NCBI RefSeq assembly: GCF_001704415.2
Contig: NW_017189517.1
Span: forward strand, 8,381,167 to 8,445,166
Direction: 5' to 3'
From: Capra hircus
Lineage: Eukaryota; Chordata; Mammalia; Artiodactyla; Bovidae
Length of the DNA: 64,000 nt
Each line of letters opens with the position of its first letter. Position 1 is the first letter of the stretch. The position numbers and the translations under genes are program-made. Below are positions 1 through 11,619 of this stretch, piece after piece. Below the pieces are notes generated by a model. That model was not told the origin of the DNA and searched no databases. It saw only the letters and a program-made list of their open reading frames with translations.

Positions 1-404
1 TAGCTTCCAATTAAAATAAATAAAATTTTTTAAAAATTCAAGATTGTGTAAATCCTCTCACCTCAGGGTAAGTAATGTATCCTGGCAATAATTCAGCACC
101 AAGAGTCAGTTAAACCCAGGTTTGAAATCTGGCTTTACCCAGTTTCGTTCCCCAACTCCCTAGCTCTTTCTCATCCTTCAGAATTCATCCTCCAAAATGT
201 TTTTTTTTTTTTTTCCCTGAAGCTGACCTCTCCTGCCCAGAGTTAGCTGTGCCTTCTTTTGTGTGCTCCCAACACTTTGAACATTTGATCCCACTCTTAC
301 TGTGCTTAATCACATTTGGTTTTAGTCTCTTTATTTCTCTTTCTCCTCCGCTTGAGGCCAAGGACAGTCTCTGAAGAGACAATACAGCCCTTTTAAGATC
401 ATGG

Positions 405-575
405 GGTATAAGTCATTCAGAATGCATGGATTTGAATCCATTACTTCCTACCTGAATGAACTCAGTAACCTCTCTTTTCCTCGGTTTTTTCATCTGTAGA
501 ATGAGGATAAGCTCAGAAGGTTGCTGTAAGTTTTAAATGAGTAAATAAGGACAAGGTACTTAGATAATGCCAGGG
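405..575 (+). mobile_element. MIR SINE relic, split by a BovB insertion
   Basis: The region contains the MIR core and tail pattern: CTCAGTAACCTCTC, then TTTTCATCTGTAGAATGAGGAT, then TTTTAAATGAGTAAATAAGG and a degenerate GTGCCTGGCACATAG-like end. The missing tail (GATGCTCAGTAAAT) resumes at 898 after the BovB fragment. Confidence 0.7.
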
Positions 576-583
576 ATATAGTT

Positions 584-888
584 CAGTTCAGTTCAGTTGC
601 TCAGTCGTGTCCAACTTTTTGTGACCCCATGGACTGCAGTATGCCAGGCTTCCCTGTCCTTTGCTATCTCCTGGAGTTTGCTCAAACTCATGCCTATCTA
701 GTCGGTGATGCCTTCCAACTATCTCATCCTCTGTCATCCCCTTCTCGTGCCTTCAATCTTTCCCAGCATCAGGGTCTTCTCTAATGAGTCAGCTCTTCGC
801 ATCAGGTGGCCAAAGTATTGGAGCTTCAGCTTCATCATGTCCTTCCAATGAATATTCAGGATTGATTTCCTTTAGGATGGACTGGTTT
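584..888 (-). mobile_element. 5'-truncated BovB (RTE) LINE 3' end
   Basis: Antisense BovB 3' end beginning with the (TTCAG)n-type terminus and the TCAGTCGTGTC / GACCCCATGGACTGCAG blocks. It is flanked by a 9-bp target-site duplication GATATAGTT (575-583 and 889-897). It sits inside a MIR tail. Confidence 0.88.
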
Positions 889-910
889 GATATAGTTGAT
901 GCTCAGTAAA

Positions 911-1075
911 TTGTTGTTGTCTTTTAGTGGCTAAGTCATGTCTGACTCTTTTGCAACCCCATGAACTGTAGCCTACCAGGCTTCTCTGTCCATGGGATTT
1001 CCCAGACAAGAATACTGGAGTAGGTTGCCATTTCCTCTTCCAGGGGATCTTCCTGACCCAGGGATGTAGCTGTTT
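911..1075 (-). mobile_element. Bov-tA/BovA-type SINE, degraded
   Basis: Antisense SINE body with GACTGTAGCCTACCAGGCTTC-like, CCAGACAAGAATACTGGAGT and CAGGGGATCTTCCTGACCCA blocks, and a (TTG)n tail copy at 911-919. The tRNA-like head is lost or eroded, so the right edge is approximate. Confidence 0.75.
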
Positions 1076-1751
1076 TTACCTTTGCATCTTTCAGGTACTT
1101 TTGTATCCCTTCAGGGTGTAGCTCGGTACATGGCAAATGGTTCTCAGTAAATTTTAAATCAAGGAATGAACAATTTGGTCCAGGACAAATTCATTTCACT
1201 TACCTCAGATTGCTTCTCTAAAATGAAATTGTTAATTGAGCATCAAGGCCCCTGTTATGAAATCAGGTTCTAAAGTTACTTGAGGTCTTCAGTGGTTACA
1301 GGAGAAATTAGTAAATAATTTCAATCTCTTGATTGTTTGTCAGAAGGGAAACGTTAGAGCAAATTAGTTAGAATGGATCTAGAGGAACCCCTGATTGCAA
1401 AAGAATAGTCATGGGCGTCAGAGCATGGAAGTGAATACATTGTGTGTAATATTTTTCTCTCTTTTGGCTGAACTCAAGCTTCCTGTAGCTGAAAGCAGAT
1501 GGCACAAAAAAGCTTACAGTGTGCAAAGCCAGTTCCAGTTTTCCCTGTAAAAAAAGAACTGAGCGAATTGGGAGTCACTTTAACTTCTCATCTCTGCTAC
1601 GAAGGGGTGAAGATCAAGTCCAGGAAATGTTATGTATCATAGCATTCCAAACCTCAGATGATGTGAGTCAGACCAGGTCCTGTGCTCAAAGTACTCCCCA
1701 GGCTGAGAAACGCAGAATAACATCAAGCAGTGATTTATAATCATTGAATTT

Positions 1752-1988
1752 ATTTATTTTTGGCTGAGCTGGATCTTTGTTGCTGTGCGTGGGCTTTCTC
1801 TAGTTGTGGAGAGAGGGGGCTACTTTGTCACTGTGGTGCATGGGCTCCTAGTTGTGGTGGCTTCTCTTGTTGCAGAGCACATGCTCAGTAGTTGTAGCTT
1901 GTGGGCTCATGAGCGAGACCAGGGATCAAACCTGTGTCCCCTGCATTTGCAGGTGGATTCTTTAACCTCTGGACCACCAGGGAAGTCC
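1752..1988 (-). mobile_element. CHR-type (tRNA-Glu-derived) SINE
   Basis: Antisense element with the characteristic TTTTGGCTGAGCTGG start and GGACCACCAGGGAAGTCC end, carrying CTCTAGTTGTGG and TTCTCTTGTTGCAGAGCAC blocks. It is bounded by a perfect 14-bp target-site duplication TAATCATTGAATTT (1738-1751 and 1989-2002). This family is shared by ruminants and close cetartiodactyl relatives and is older than Bov-tA. Confidence 0.9.
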
Positions 1989-2299
1989 TAATCATTGAAT
2001 TTTAGTGAGAAAGGTAGTGAAGTTTTCTTTAAATATCACTCTAAGAAGCCATTATTCAAAGTGTATGAACTATGCTAATAACTATGCATAGGTCATATCT
2101 ATTCTTGTTTGTTTCATAATTCACTTTTGTTTAAAAAAAGAAAAAACATGCGAGTTGAAAATCATGCCATATTTCATCTTTTCCTGTTACCCAAGGCAAA
2201 AGATAGTCATATCAAGCACCACTGTTCAGCAACCTAAATTTCAAACCCAATGCCAAGAAGAAAAGGTCTGGCCTTGTAAACGTAACATTGTATTGTCTG

Positions 2300-2455
2300 A
2301 AAATCCTTAGTTTAAATATGAGCTCTGCCAGCTATGTAAAGGCCAGGAAACCATAGATGCAAGTCTCACTAGACTTCCCTTTCTCATCTGTAAGTGGCAG
2401 TTTTGATAACACTTGACAAGCTCTTGTAGGGATTAAGAAAAATACTGATGTCACA
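2300..2455 (+). mobile_element. MIR SINE relic
   Basis: MIR-like order of blocks: GAGCTCTGCCAGCTATGTAA, TTTCTCATCTGTAAGTGGCA, TTGTAGGGATTAAG. Strongly diverged; edges approximate. A BovB piece follows directly. Confidence 0.55.
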
Positions 2456-2462
2456 TCACTTG

Positions 2463-3092
2463 TTGTTGTTCAGTTGCTCAGTTGTGTTCGACTCCCTGAG
2501 ACCACATGAACTGCAGCATGCCAGGCTTTCCTGTCCTTCACTATCTCCCTGAGTTTGCTCAGTCTCATGTCCATTGAGTCAGTGATGCCATCCAACCATC
2601 TCATCCATTGTCGTCCCATTCTCCTCTTGCCTTCAATCTGTCTCAGCATCAGGGTCTTTCCCAGTGAGTCAGCTCTTCGCATCAGGTGGCCACAGTATTG
2701 AAGCTTCAGCTTCAGCATGAGCCCTTCTAATTCAAGGTTGATTTCCTTTAGGATTGACTGGTTTCATTTCCCTATTGTCCAAGGGACTCTCAAGAGTCTT
2801 CTGTGGCACCATACTTCGAAAGCATCAATTCTTCAGCACTTGGCCTTCTTTATGGTCCAGCTCTCCCATCCATACATGATTACTGAAAAAAAACCCATAG
2901 TTTTGACTATATGGACCTTTGTAAGAAAAGTGATGTCTCTGCTTTTTAATACACTGTCTAGATTTGTCATAGCTTTTCTTCTAAGGAGCAAGTGTCTTTT
3001 AATTTTGTGGCTACAGTCACCATCTGCAGTGATTTTGGAGTCCAAGAAAATGAAATCTGACACTGTTTCCACTTTTTGCGCATCTGTTTGTC
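2463..3092 (-). mobile_element. 5'-truncated BovB LINE, 3' part
   Basis: About 630 bp of antisense BovB from its 3' terminus through the C-terminal coding part. The antisense frame at 2,833-3,072 reads METVSDFIFLDSKITADGDC, the usual BovB C-terminal string. Many stops and indels make it a dead copy. No clean target-site duplication was seen. Confidence 0.88.
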
Positions 3093-3510
3093 ATCCACTT
3101 AACAAGTTGTTTATCCAATTATAACAATAGTATTTATTGTTATCACCATTTGAAACCCCAATTTGGGGGGGGGGGAAACAACCCAAAACCAAAAAATGAA
3201 TGAACAACTAAAGCAGTGTGGAGGGTTTAAAAATCCTCTAAGGCATCTGAATGGTTCTCAAGTGGATCACTGACCTGGCTTTTGTCTCCTTCTTAGAATC
3301 TGATGGATACCATCTACCCCAAATTCAGTCGGTTCTCCTGCCCACGTTCTGGCTACTGTCTGTAAAGAGATGTGTTAAGACTTAATCATGAGAGAGCACT
3401 GAAGTAGTTTCTCATTACCTCTCTGCTCCTGTAAAAGATGGCAACTCTTGATAGGAAGTTGATGGAAACAATATCATTGGCAAATAGGAAATCCATCCAG
3501 AGTTCCTTAT

Positions 3511-3990
3511 CAGTTCAGTTCAGTCCCTCAGTCATGTCTGACTCTTTGTGACCCCATGGACTGCAGCACACCAGGCTTCGCTGTCCATCACCAACTCCCA
3601 GAGCTTACTCCAACTCATGTCCATCGAGTCAGTGATGCCATCCAAACATCTCATCCTCTGTCACCCACTTCTCCTGCTTTCAATCTTTCCCAGCATCAGG
3701 GTCTTTTCCAATGAGTCAGTTCTTCGCATCTGGTGGCCAAAGTATTGGAGTTTCAGCTTCAGCATCAGTCCTTCCAATGAATATTCAGAACTGATTTCCT
3801 TTAGGATTGACTGGTTTGATCTCCCTGCAGTCCAAGGGATTCTCAAGAGTCTTCCCCAACAACACAGTTCAAAAACATCAATTCTTCAGAGCTCAGCTTT
3901 CTTTATAGTCCAACTCTCACATCCATACATGACTACTGGAAAAACCATAGCTTTGACTAGACTAGACAAAATCATAGCTTTAACTAGACT
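3511..3990 (-). mobile_element. 5'-truncated BovB LINE with a rearranged 5' end
   Basis: Antisense BovB 3' end of 480 bp. Flanks carry a 12-bp duplication with one mismatch, AGAGTTCCTTAT (3499-3510) and AGAGTTCTTTAT (3991-4002). Next to its 5' end a 21-bp unit is repeated (3946-3966 and 3973-3993, one mismatch), which suggests a jump or slip during target-primed reverse transcription. Confidence 0.87.
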
Positions 3991-4720
3991 AGAGTTCTTT
4001 ATGATGTTTGTGAATCCTGCCCCACCCTCCCACCCCAGCCTCGCCCCAGGCTAGGTAACAGGGAAGGTTAGATCATTTGCAAACACTGTATTCCCTTCCT
4101 TGCATCTGGAGTTTAGATCACTTTGCTCCAGAAATCCTATTTCCTGAAACATCTTAGCTCCAGAAAAATGACTGATTGTCGGCTTCTGGCTCAAATCCTC
4201 CCATTATTTTTTCCCCTAGCTTTTCATTTAGATTACTTAGTTCACTGGGCAAGAAATGAACCCCATGCTACAGATATTTTGCCTCTGAGTTTTGCACATT
4301 TCTTGTCTGCCCTACGTGTTTCATCATAGAAACATCTCATTTATATTTGTTAGTCACCAGTCAGTTCATAAAGTAGCAACTATTCCTTCAAATATGATTG
4401 AACAAAACTAAATTGATTTCAGAGAAGCTGGTGTTGTTGCTGGCTCGGGACACTGTATCACCACTGGGGCAAACCATTTGGTTGAGAATAGATGTATTGT
4501 ATCTACCAAGCATTAACCACACGTTGCATGAGAGAAACTTTAGAAAATGGATGTGACTGCCTTGACCCGAGTGCTCCAAGTTCACCCAATATGGTCTTCC
4601 AAAGGCAAAGCTACTAGGAGTCTCCAAGCTCCATCAGACAGGACCATACGCTTTCTCAGTAATGGTGTTGCTACCCTTTTCCTCATGACTCTTGGTTGCA
4701 GGTCATGAGTATGTGAATAA

Positions 4721-4934
4721 TGTGTGCGTTCATGTTCAGTCACTAAGTCATATCCTACTCCTTGCGATCTCATTGACTGTAGCCCACCAGGCTTCCCTGT
4801 CCATGGGATTTCCTAGGCAGGAATACTGGAATGGGTTGCCATTTCCTTCTCCAGGGGATCTTCTTGACTCAGAGAAGGAACCTGCATCTACTGCTTGGCA
4901 GGTGTACTCTTTACCACTGTGCCAACTGGGAAGA
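4721..4934 (-). mobile_element. Bov-tA SINE
   Basis: Antisense Bov-tA body (GACTGTAGCCCACCAGGCTTC, AGGAATACTGGAATGGGTTG, CCAGGGGATCTTCTTGACTC) ending in an eroded tRNA-like head (TCTTTACCACTGTGCCAACTGGGAAG). It lies between the first two of three copies of the target TATGTGAATA (4710-4719, 4935-4944). Confidence 0.87.
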
Positions 4935-4945
4935 TATGTGAATAG

Positions 4946-5224
4946 CTGCTGCTGCTGCTGCTAAGTCGCTTCAGTCATGTCCGACTCTGTGCGACCCCAT
5001 AGATGGCAGCCCATGAGGCTCCCCCGTCCCTGGGATTCTCCAGGCGAGAACACTGGAGTGGGTTGCCATTTTCTTCTCCAATGCATGAAAGTGAAAAGTG
5101 AAAGTGAAGTCGCTTAGTTGTGTCCGACTCTTAGCGACCCCATGGACTGCAGCCCACCAGGCTCTTCCGTCCATGGGATTTTCCAGGCAAGAGTACTGGA
5201 GTGGGGTGCCATTGACTTCTCTGC
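4946..5224 (-). mobile_element. Bov-A2 SINE (BovA dimer)
   Basis: Antisense dimer of two BovA monomers joined near GAAAGTGAAAAGTGAAAGTG, with a (GCT)n tail at 4,946-4,962. It is flanked by ATGTGAATAG at 4936-4945 and 5225-5234, that is, by the second and third copies of the same target word. Confidence 0.9.
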
Positions 5225-5538
5225 ATGTGAATAGAGCATAGTTTTGAATCGCAGAATGAGAGCCTTGAGCCCACATATCCACTAAGGTAGAAAAAAGGTT
5301 TCCATTGGAGTAATAAAATCTTCTATCAAAAAATCTGCCAATTTTCAACTACGGTATTGGATACCCCTGCTGAAAAGAGTGTTTTCCTTGTACAAAACTT
5401 CAATCCCCACATATTGAAGCTTAAGCTCATTTTCTTGTGATCCTTCCTCTCTCCTAATCCTCAAGGAAGAAAGGTCCATCTCAGTCATCTGGTATTTTTC
5501 TGCAGGTTTTCTTAATTAAAATGACTAAGCAGATATTC

Positions 5539-7192
5539 GATAAAGGACAGAAATGGTATGGACCTAACAGAAGCAGACGATATTAAGAAGAGGTGGCAAG
5601 AATATAAAGAAGAACTGTACAAAAAGATCTTCATGACCAAGATAATCACGATGGTGTGATCACTCACCTAGAGCCAGACATCCTGGAATGTGAAGTCAAG
5701 TGGGCCTTAGAAAGCATCACTATGAACAAAGCTAGTGGAGGTGATGAAATTCCAGTTGAGCTATTTCAAATCCTGAAAGATGATGCTGTGAAAGTGCCAC
5801 ACTCAATATGCCAGCAAATTTGGAAAACTCAGCAGTGGCCACAGGAAAAAGGTCAGTTTTCATTCCAATCCCAAAGAAAGGCAATGCCAAAGAATACTCA
5901 AACTACCGCACAATTGCACTCATCTCACACACTAGTAAAGTAATGCTCAAAATTCTCCAAGCCAGTCTTCAGCAATACATGCACCGTGGACTTCCAGATG
6001 TTCAAGCTGGTTTTAGAAAAGGCAGAGGAACCAGAGATCAAATTGCCAACATCCACTGCATCATGGAAAAAGCAAGAGAGTTCCAGAAAAACATCTATTT
6101 CTGCTTTATTGACTATGCCAAAGCCTTTGACTGTGTGGATTACAATAAACTGTGGAAAATTCTGAAAGAGATGGGAATTGCAGATGACCTGACGTGCCTC
6201 TGGAGAAACCTGTATGCAGGTCAGGAAGCAACAGTTAGAACTGGACATGGAACAACAGACTAGTTCCAAATAGGAAAAGGAGTATATCAAGGCTGTATAT
6301 TGTCACCCTGCTAATTTAACTAATATGCAGAATACATCATGAGAAACGCTGGACTGGAAGAAACACAAGCTGGAATCAAGATTTCCAGGAGAAATATCAA
6401 TAAGCTCAGATATGCAGATGACACCACCCTTATGGCAGAAAGTGCAGAGGAACTAAAAAGCCTCTTGATGAAAGTGAAAGAGGAGAGTGAAAAAGTTGGC
6501 TTAAAGCTCAACATTCAGAAAACGAAGATCATGGCATCTGGTCCCATCACTTCATGGGAAATAGATGGGGAAACAGTGGAAACAGTGTCAGATTTTATTT
6601 TGGGAGGCTCCAAAATCACTGCAAATGGTGACTGCAGCCATGAAATTAAAAGACGCTTACTCCTTGGAAGGAAAGTTATGACCAACCTAGAGAGCATATT
6701 GAAAAGCAGAGACATTACTTTGCCAACAAAGATCCCTCTAGTCAAGGCTATGGTTTTTCCAGTGGTCATATATGGATGTGAAAGTTGGATTGTGAAGAAA
6801 GCTGAGTGCTGAAGAATTGATGCTTTTGAACTGTGGTGTTGGCGAAGACTCTTGAGAGTCCCTTGGACTGCAAGGAGATCCAACCAGTCCATTCTGAAGG
6901 AGATCAGCCCTGGGTGTTTATTGGAAGGACTGATGCTAAAGCTGAAACTCCAATACTTTGGCCACTTCATGTGAAGGGTTAACTCATTGGAAAAGACTCT
7001 GATGCTGGGAGGGATTGGAGGTAGGAGGAGAAGGGGACGACCCAGGATGAGATGGCTGGATGGCATCATCGACTCGATGGACATGAGTTTGAGTGAACTC
7101 CGGGAGTTGGTGATGGACAGGAAGGCCTGGCCTGTTGCTATTCATGGGGTCGCAAAGAGTCAGACACGACTGAGCGACTGACCTGAACTGAG
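5539..7192 (+). mobile_element. 5'-truncated BovB (RTE) LINE with reverse-transcriptase coding remnant
   Basis: This sense copy is about 1.65 kb, roughly half of a full BovB. Frames at 5,656-5,943, 5,808-6,263 and 6,339-6,812 cover the reverse-transcriptase domain: FIDYAKAFDCVD (first catalytic Asp block) near 6,107-6,142 and RYADD (catalytic box) near 6,409-6,423. A frame shift near 5,810-5,850 and stops at 6,261 (Trp to TAG) and 6,810 (TGA) break it, so it is inactive. The 3' terminus ends GACCTGAACTGAG. A 10-bp target-site duplication GCAGATATTC flanks it (5529-5538 and 7193-7202). Confidence 0.95.
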
Positions 7193-8834
7193 GCAGATAT
7201 TCAGAGGCCTTGAACCCTTGATGTTGCTGCTGCTATGGTTAATTAAATGGAAAAGAGTGGAATTCATAGGTATGATTAATTCCAGCAGGATTCTCTATGG
7301 TTTTAAAGTTCATAAATTATGAAACATTGAAATTTTTATATGGGTTATAGGATTTTTCTTCATAAGAATCAGAATCAATTAGTGTGTTCCCCACTGATTT
7401 TATTTATCTAATTTTTTTTATTTAAATATAAACCAGAGGTAGGTTCAGTACATTTTACAGCTTAAATATTTAGAGAATGATCTCAGAAATAGGACACAAT
7501 GAAGACCAACCCAACTAGTCTAGAGCAGCACAAGCCTAGGGTTCCCTGGCTTTTCATCTGAATGGGTATCAGGAGAGCCAATCAGCTGCCAAAAGATTGA
7601 TTCTGTAGACCTTTTATTTCCAAAACAGAATTCCCCCAAATGATATGACTAGGAGAGACTCTATGGCAGCTAGTAAATGTGTCAGGTTATGTTACAGAAT
7701 ACGGTAGTCACTCTTTCTGTCTCTAGAATTCCAGTGTGATATTGACAAGATTCCCTTAAATCATATTTTTCTTTCTGCTTGGAATTATGTGGCAAGAGCT
7801 TTTGCTAATGATTTTTCTCTAATCTCCTCATTTGTATTTTTATCCTGCCGTTTCTCTGGGCTTTTGGATATAATTAAATAGACCACAAAAAGTGGTACTT
7901 GCTACTCAGTCTCTTCAATATCCCCTCTGCTGCTCTAGTCAGTTACTGGCAGGATACCAGTGTTGCCTGGCCCTGGTTCACTTGAATCCACCTCCCACTC
8001 CCAGCGCGCTTCCTTTGAGTTCATCATCAGTCCTTGACCTGGTAACTTGTCACTCAGATGTTTTGATGGACTGTTAGTGAAGGTGCAGAGCCAACCAGCA
8101 AGAGGCTCTGATTATGTTTATCTTCACAGAAGAAGGGTGTTTGAAATCTTTTCTGAGTTTCAGAAAGACAGCCAATTCCTTCCTGCTCAAAGTACTGAGG
8201 CTGCTCCTGATTAGGCTGTCTCAATTCTCTCGTTTTTACTCATCACAGTCACATCTGTTTGGGTTTCTGTCTCTCTCCTGGAGATGCCTCTTGAGAGCAG
8301 GTCCCCTCAGCTTCTTTCCAGCTCCTCTGAGTCCTGCCAAAAGAGACTGGCAGACCATGCTCAGCCTTCTCTGTTCCAATAGCTCCCATACCTCTCCCTG
8401 AAAACAATACTACAGCCTGCTTCTCAAGTGAACCCAGGAGGAATGGAGCCAAAGAGACTTTCAGATTTTTCTTTGGGATTCCCATGTAGAGTTTATATTC
8501 TAATGCGATGGGGAGAGAAAGGGCAGAGGGCAGATATGAAGAGAGCATGATGAAAAGGCAGGAGGAATAGAGGCACAGGTGCAAAAATCATAGGCTCCCA
8601 GAGTCAAGAAGACTTTCTAGAACATCTCATCCCAAGGTTTTCAAATGTTTTATTTTCAGCAGTGTCATCTTTTTTATTTATTTTTTTTGTAAGAAATCAT
8701 ATGTATGAGTTCCAGTATATAAAAGTGAGGAAAGCGGAAGTGTTACAATTGAAACACAGGTGAGGGAGCTTACATCCTTCTACTCTTTGGGTTCTGCAGG
8801 ATACAACTGGAAAGCCATCTATCATGTTTCAAGG

Positions 8835-8945
8835 ATGACTTTAAAGATGGGAAAACTGAAGCCCCAAGAGGGGAATTGACATGATAAAGATCACACAGTG
8901 GTAGAGATTCAGACCTGTGCCTCCTGTCACTCAGGCTAGAACTCT
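8835..8945 (-). mobile_element. MIR-like SINE relic
   Basis: Contains the antisense MIR pattern: AAGATGGGAAAACTGAAGCC, GATCACACAGTGGTAGAG, CCTCCTGTCACTCAGGCTAG. Diverged; edges approximate. Confidence 0.55.
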
Positions 8946-9231
8946 TTGTGAGTTGACTTGGAGAAAGGAGCCAAGAATTCTTTCTTCCTGAATCAGATGA
9001 AGGAGAGAGCCTGGTGGAAAGTGCAGTGAGTATCAAAGGTCTGGGAGGAGTTGCGGTGAGTAGGGCCACCTAGCATAGAGGAGTTGTGAGCCTTGGAGTT
9101 AAGCAGGAAGAATTGAAACTCTGGATCTGTAGGAGATCTAGGAAGTTCCCCAACAAGGGTGCAGGGTGAACTGGTAGGAACAGAGCAAGACAGGAGAAAA
9201 GGGCACATTGGAAATAAGTGTCAAAGGAAAG

Positions 9232-9456
9232 GGCTTCCCAGGTGGCTCAGTGGTAAAGAATCCGCCTACTAATGCAGGAGATTCAAGAGATATGGATTTG
9301 ATCCCTGGGTTGGGAAGATCCCCTGAAAGAGGAAATGGCACCCCACTCCAGTATTCTTGCCTGGAGAACCCCACAGACAGAGGAGCCTGGCAGGCTACAG
9401 TCCATAGGGTCACAGAGAGTCGGACACAACTGAGCAACTGAGCATGCATATACATT
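9232..9456 (+). mobile_element. Bov-tA SINE
   Basis: Complete sense copy: tRNA-Glu-like head GGCTTCCCAGGTGGCTCAG, BovA body, and end GGACACAACTGAGCAACTGA. Target-site duplication AAAGGAAAG at 9223-9231 and 9457-9465. Confidence 0.93.
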
Positions 9457-10018
9457 AAAGGAAAGTCCTTGATTCATCCTTCCACTGAAATGCCACGCTG
9501 CTGGTCTGGGATGTCAGTGAGACAGAAAGGAAAGGCAAAATATGCTTCTCTAGGGGGACCTGCAAGTCTTTCTTTCATTATTGCCTTCTCAAGATGAATG
9601 AGTTTTTAGCACAGGTCTCCTCTGAGGGTTTCATTGTTGTATTCACACACTTCTCTGAGAGCACCTGAGAAAGACACAGGAGAGTTAGGAAAGGATGAAA
9701 AGCTCTGCTCCATTAATGGTTAAAGTGATTGTACAACACAATTTGGACTCAAAGTGAAAACGGGTTTCCTTCAGTCCCTCCCCGACCCCACTTCCCCCAA
9801 CACCCTCCTCCCTTGCCATGATCCCTCTCCAGTGACAGCCCTCAGATTCTCTTATTGGAAGTGAGAGCATGCATGTGGTCTGTAGACAGATCACAAAGAG
9901 TTAGAGACCCTTATGTCTGGTCTTACCTATCACATGTCATTTGTTTTCCTGTCCATGGAGTTGAAAGGATTGGTTCCCCTTATACCTCTCATTTTTCAAG
10001 AGAGGTTAGAGCAAGAAA

Positions 10019-10033
10019 GATATATATATATAT

Positions 10034-10069
<36 letters not shown>
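10019..10069. repeat. (TA)n microsatellite
   Basis: Alternating TA for about 50 bp with one TCTT interruption near 10,033-10,037. Expected to be length-variable. Confidence 0.9.
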
Positions 10070-10071
<2 letters not shown>

Positions 10072-10784
10072 CCAGAGAATTATCCGGTTGTCAGCTTTGA
10101 CCCAGTGGTTTCATGTGTTCATAGCATAGAGTTTAATTCTCTAATTAATGTTTAAAACAAGCCTGGGGTGGTGGGTAGGAGTCAGGAAAAGAGTTGATGT
10201 ATTTACATGTTTGTGTTTCAGTCTCTGTAATGGTGCGCCGCTTCTCTTCATTATATATCTCTGAAGTCTTCTCTACATCTGTTTACCTCAAATCCCACCT
10301 AAAAATACCTTGTGAGTGACGTTCAGACAAGCAAACAGTGAGTGCTGACCTGCTGGAGAAGCAGTGGGAAGAGCCTGGGAAAGCCTTCATTATTTTCTCA
10401 GTACCATTCCCTTACTCTTCCCAAGTTCTGTCCCTTGTCTGAATCAGGACTCTGTTTTTCTTTAGCTTTGTCATGCCTGCTTTGGTGCAAGGTCCCAGGA
10501 AAGAAACAAGAGGAAAAAAAGGTGGGTTTGTGGTGGGGGGGGTGGGGGGTGGATTCTTGAAGGCAGTACACAGTAGAAGGTAAAAGCATGCACAATGAGT
10601 AGGAACCTCCTAACTGTCATTCCACAACCCAAATATTTGGTCCTGGTCAGAGCTGCTTTCAACCCCTCTTTTGGGGAGATTATTTCCCTTCACTGTAGTT
10701 GGAATTTAAATCAAATACCTTCTGAGCCAGGAAACATCTTTGTACCCTTCAGAATCAGTATCAATCAGTCACTTGTCAATTATT

Positions 10785-10895
10785 TTTAATAAACTTTTCC
10801 TGAGCTTAAACTATGTGACAGAAAACGTGCCAGGGGATGGGAGTATAGTGGTGACCAAAACCCAGTCCCAACTTTTAAGGCATTCAGAGTCCTGA
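10785..10895 (+). repeat. Ancient mammalian interspersed repeat fragment
   Basis: Reads as a diverged copy of the common repeat whose consensus runs 'cctactatgtgccaggcact...gtgaacaaaacagacaaagtccctgcc' (here ACTATGTGACAGAAAACGTGCC, then GTGGTGACCAAAACCCAGTC). Related pieces occur at 63,093 and probably 60,595. I do not assign its class. Confidence 0.45.
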
Positions 10896-11417
10896 GGGAG
10901 CAGCCCAGGGTTTTTTTCCCCATGAATTAAAGTCTAAAGATACTTAAGTGGACGTGAAATGCTAAAACTTTTCTGCCTTGTCCTCCCTTTTCTCTTGGGA
11001 AAACACAAAGCACAAAAGAGCAGTAGACTAACCTGCAAGAAATTTCCGACTGTTCGGCATCATTGTCCCGTGTCTATCCATTTCAGTCACTGCAACCTTC
11101 AGGCCAATGCACTTCAGCAGACACAATTGTGTTTCCCATAGGGCAAGAGACATTTCAAGATGGGGGAAAGGTGGAAGGGAGGTGGCAGCAGCTTACCCGG
11201 TGGAGCAGTGTAATTTACAGAAGGTTCAAGAGCTGTAACTCTGACGGGCTAAAAGTAAGAAGCCTGAAAGATTTCAGTTTCTTAGTTGAGGCTCAGGGCC
11301 AAGAGCTCAGGAAAGGACCAGAGCCTGGGCATTTGGTTTTGCATCTACAGCAGTTCTGAAAAGAGCTGGAGGTCTAGTCGACAGAACAGTAGTGATAGCT
11401 CCATGTCAGAGCCGACC

Positions 11418-11619
11418 TACTGTTGAGGGGCTTCCTTTCTGGCATAGAAATCAAGTAAGAGATGGGGCAGAACTTGTGAACTGAGTGAGGCAAGCAAGCC
11501 ACATTTGATTCCTGAACGTACTGTTGAGGGGCTTCCTTTCTGGCATAGAAATCAAGTAAGAGATGGGGCAGAACTTGTGAACTGAGTGAGGCAAGCAAGC
11601 CACATTTGATTCCTGAATT
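11418..11619. repeat. 101-bp direct tandem duplication upstream of the FGF13 promoter
   Basis: Two head-to-tail units (11,418-11,518 and 11,519-11,619) begin TACTGTTGAGGGGCTTCC. By reading they are identical over 99 bases; only the last two bases of the unit differ at the far edge. The unit is unique sequence, not a recognised transposon. It lies about 1.6-1.8 kb upstream of the ATG and 0.6 kb upstream of the CpG island. The identity implies a recent duplication, a copy-number variant or an assembly artefact. Confidence 0.9.

Noticed and set aside
91..110. RE1/NRSE-like silencer half-site TTCAGCACCA
   Set aside because: The second half (GGACAGCGCC-like) is absent, so it does not meet the element's pattern.
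902..1153. CTCAGTAAATT copies as a target-site duplication of the SINE at 911-1075
   Set aside because: Both copies can be explained as tails of separate old MIR/L2-like elements, and the sequence just before the second copy is not SINE.
5656..6812. Reverse-transcriptase ORFs as a host gene
   Set aside because: The sequence is a 5'-truncated BovB LINE with a target-site duplication and disabling stops; not a cellular gene.
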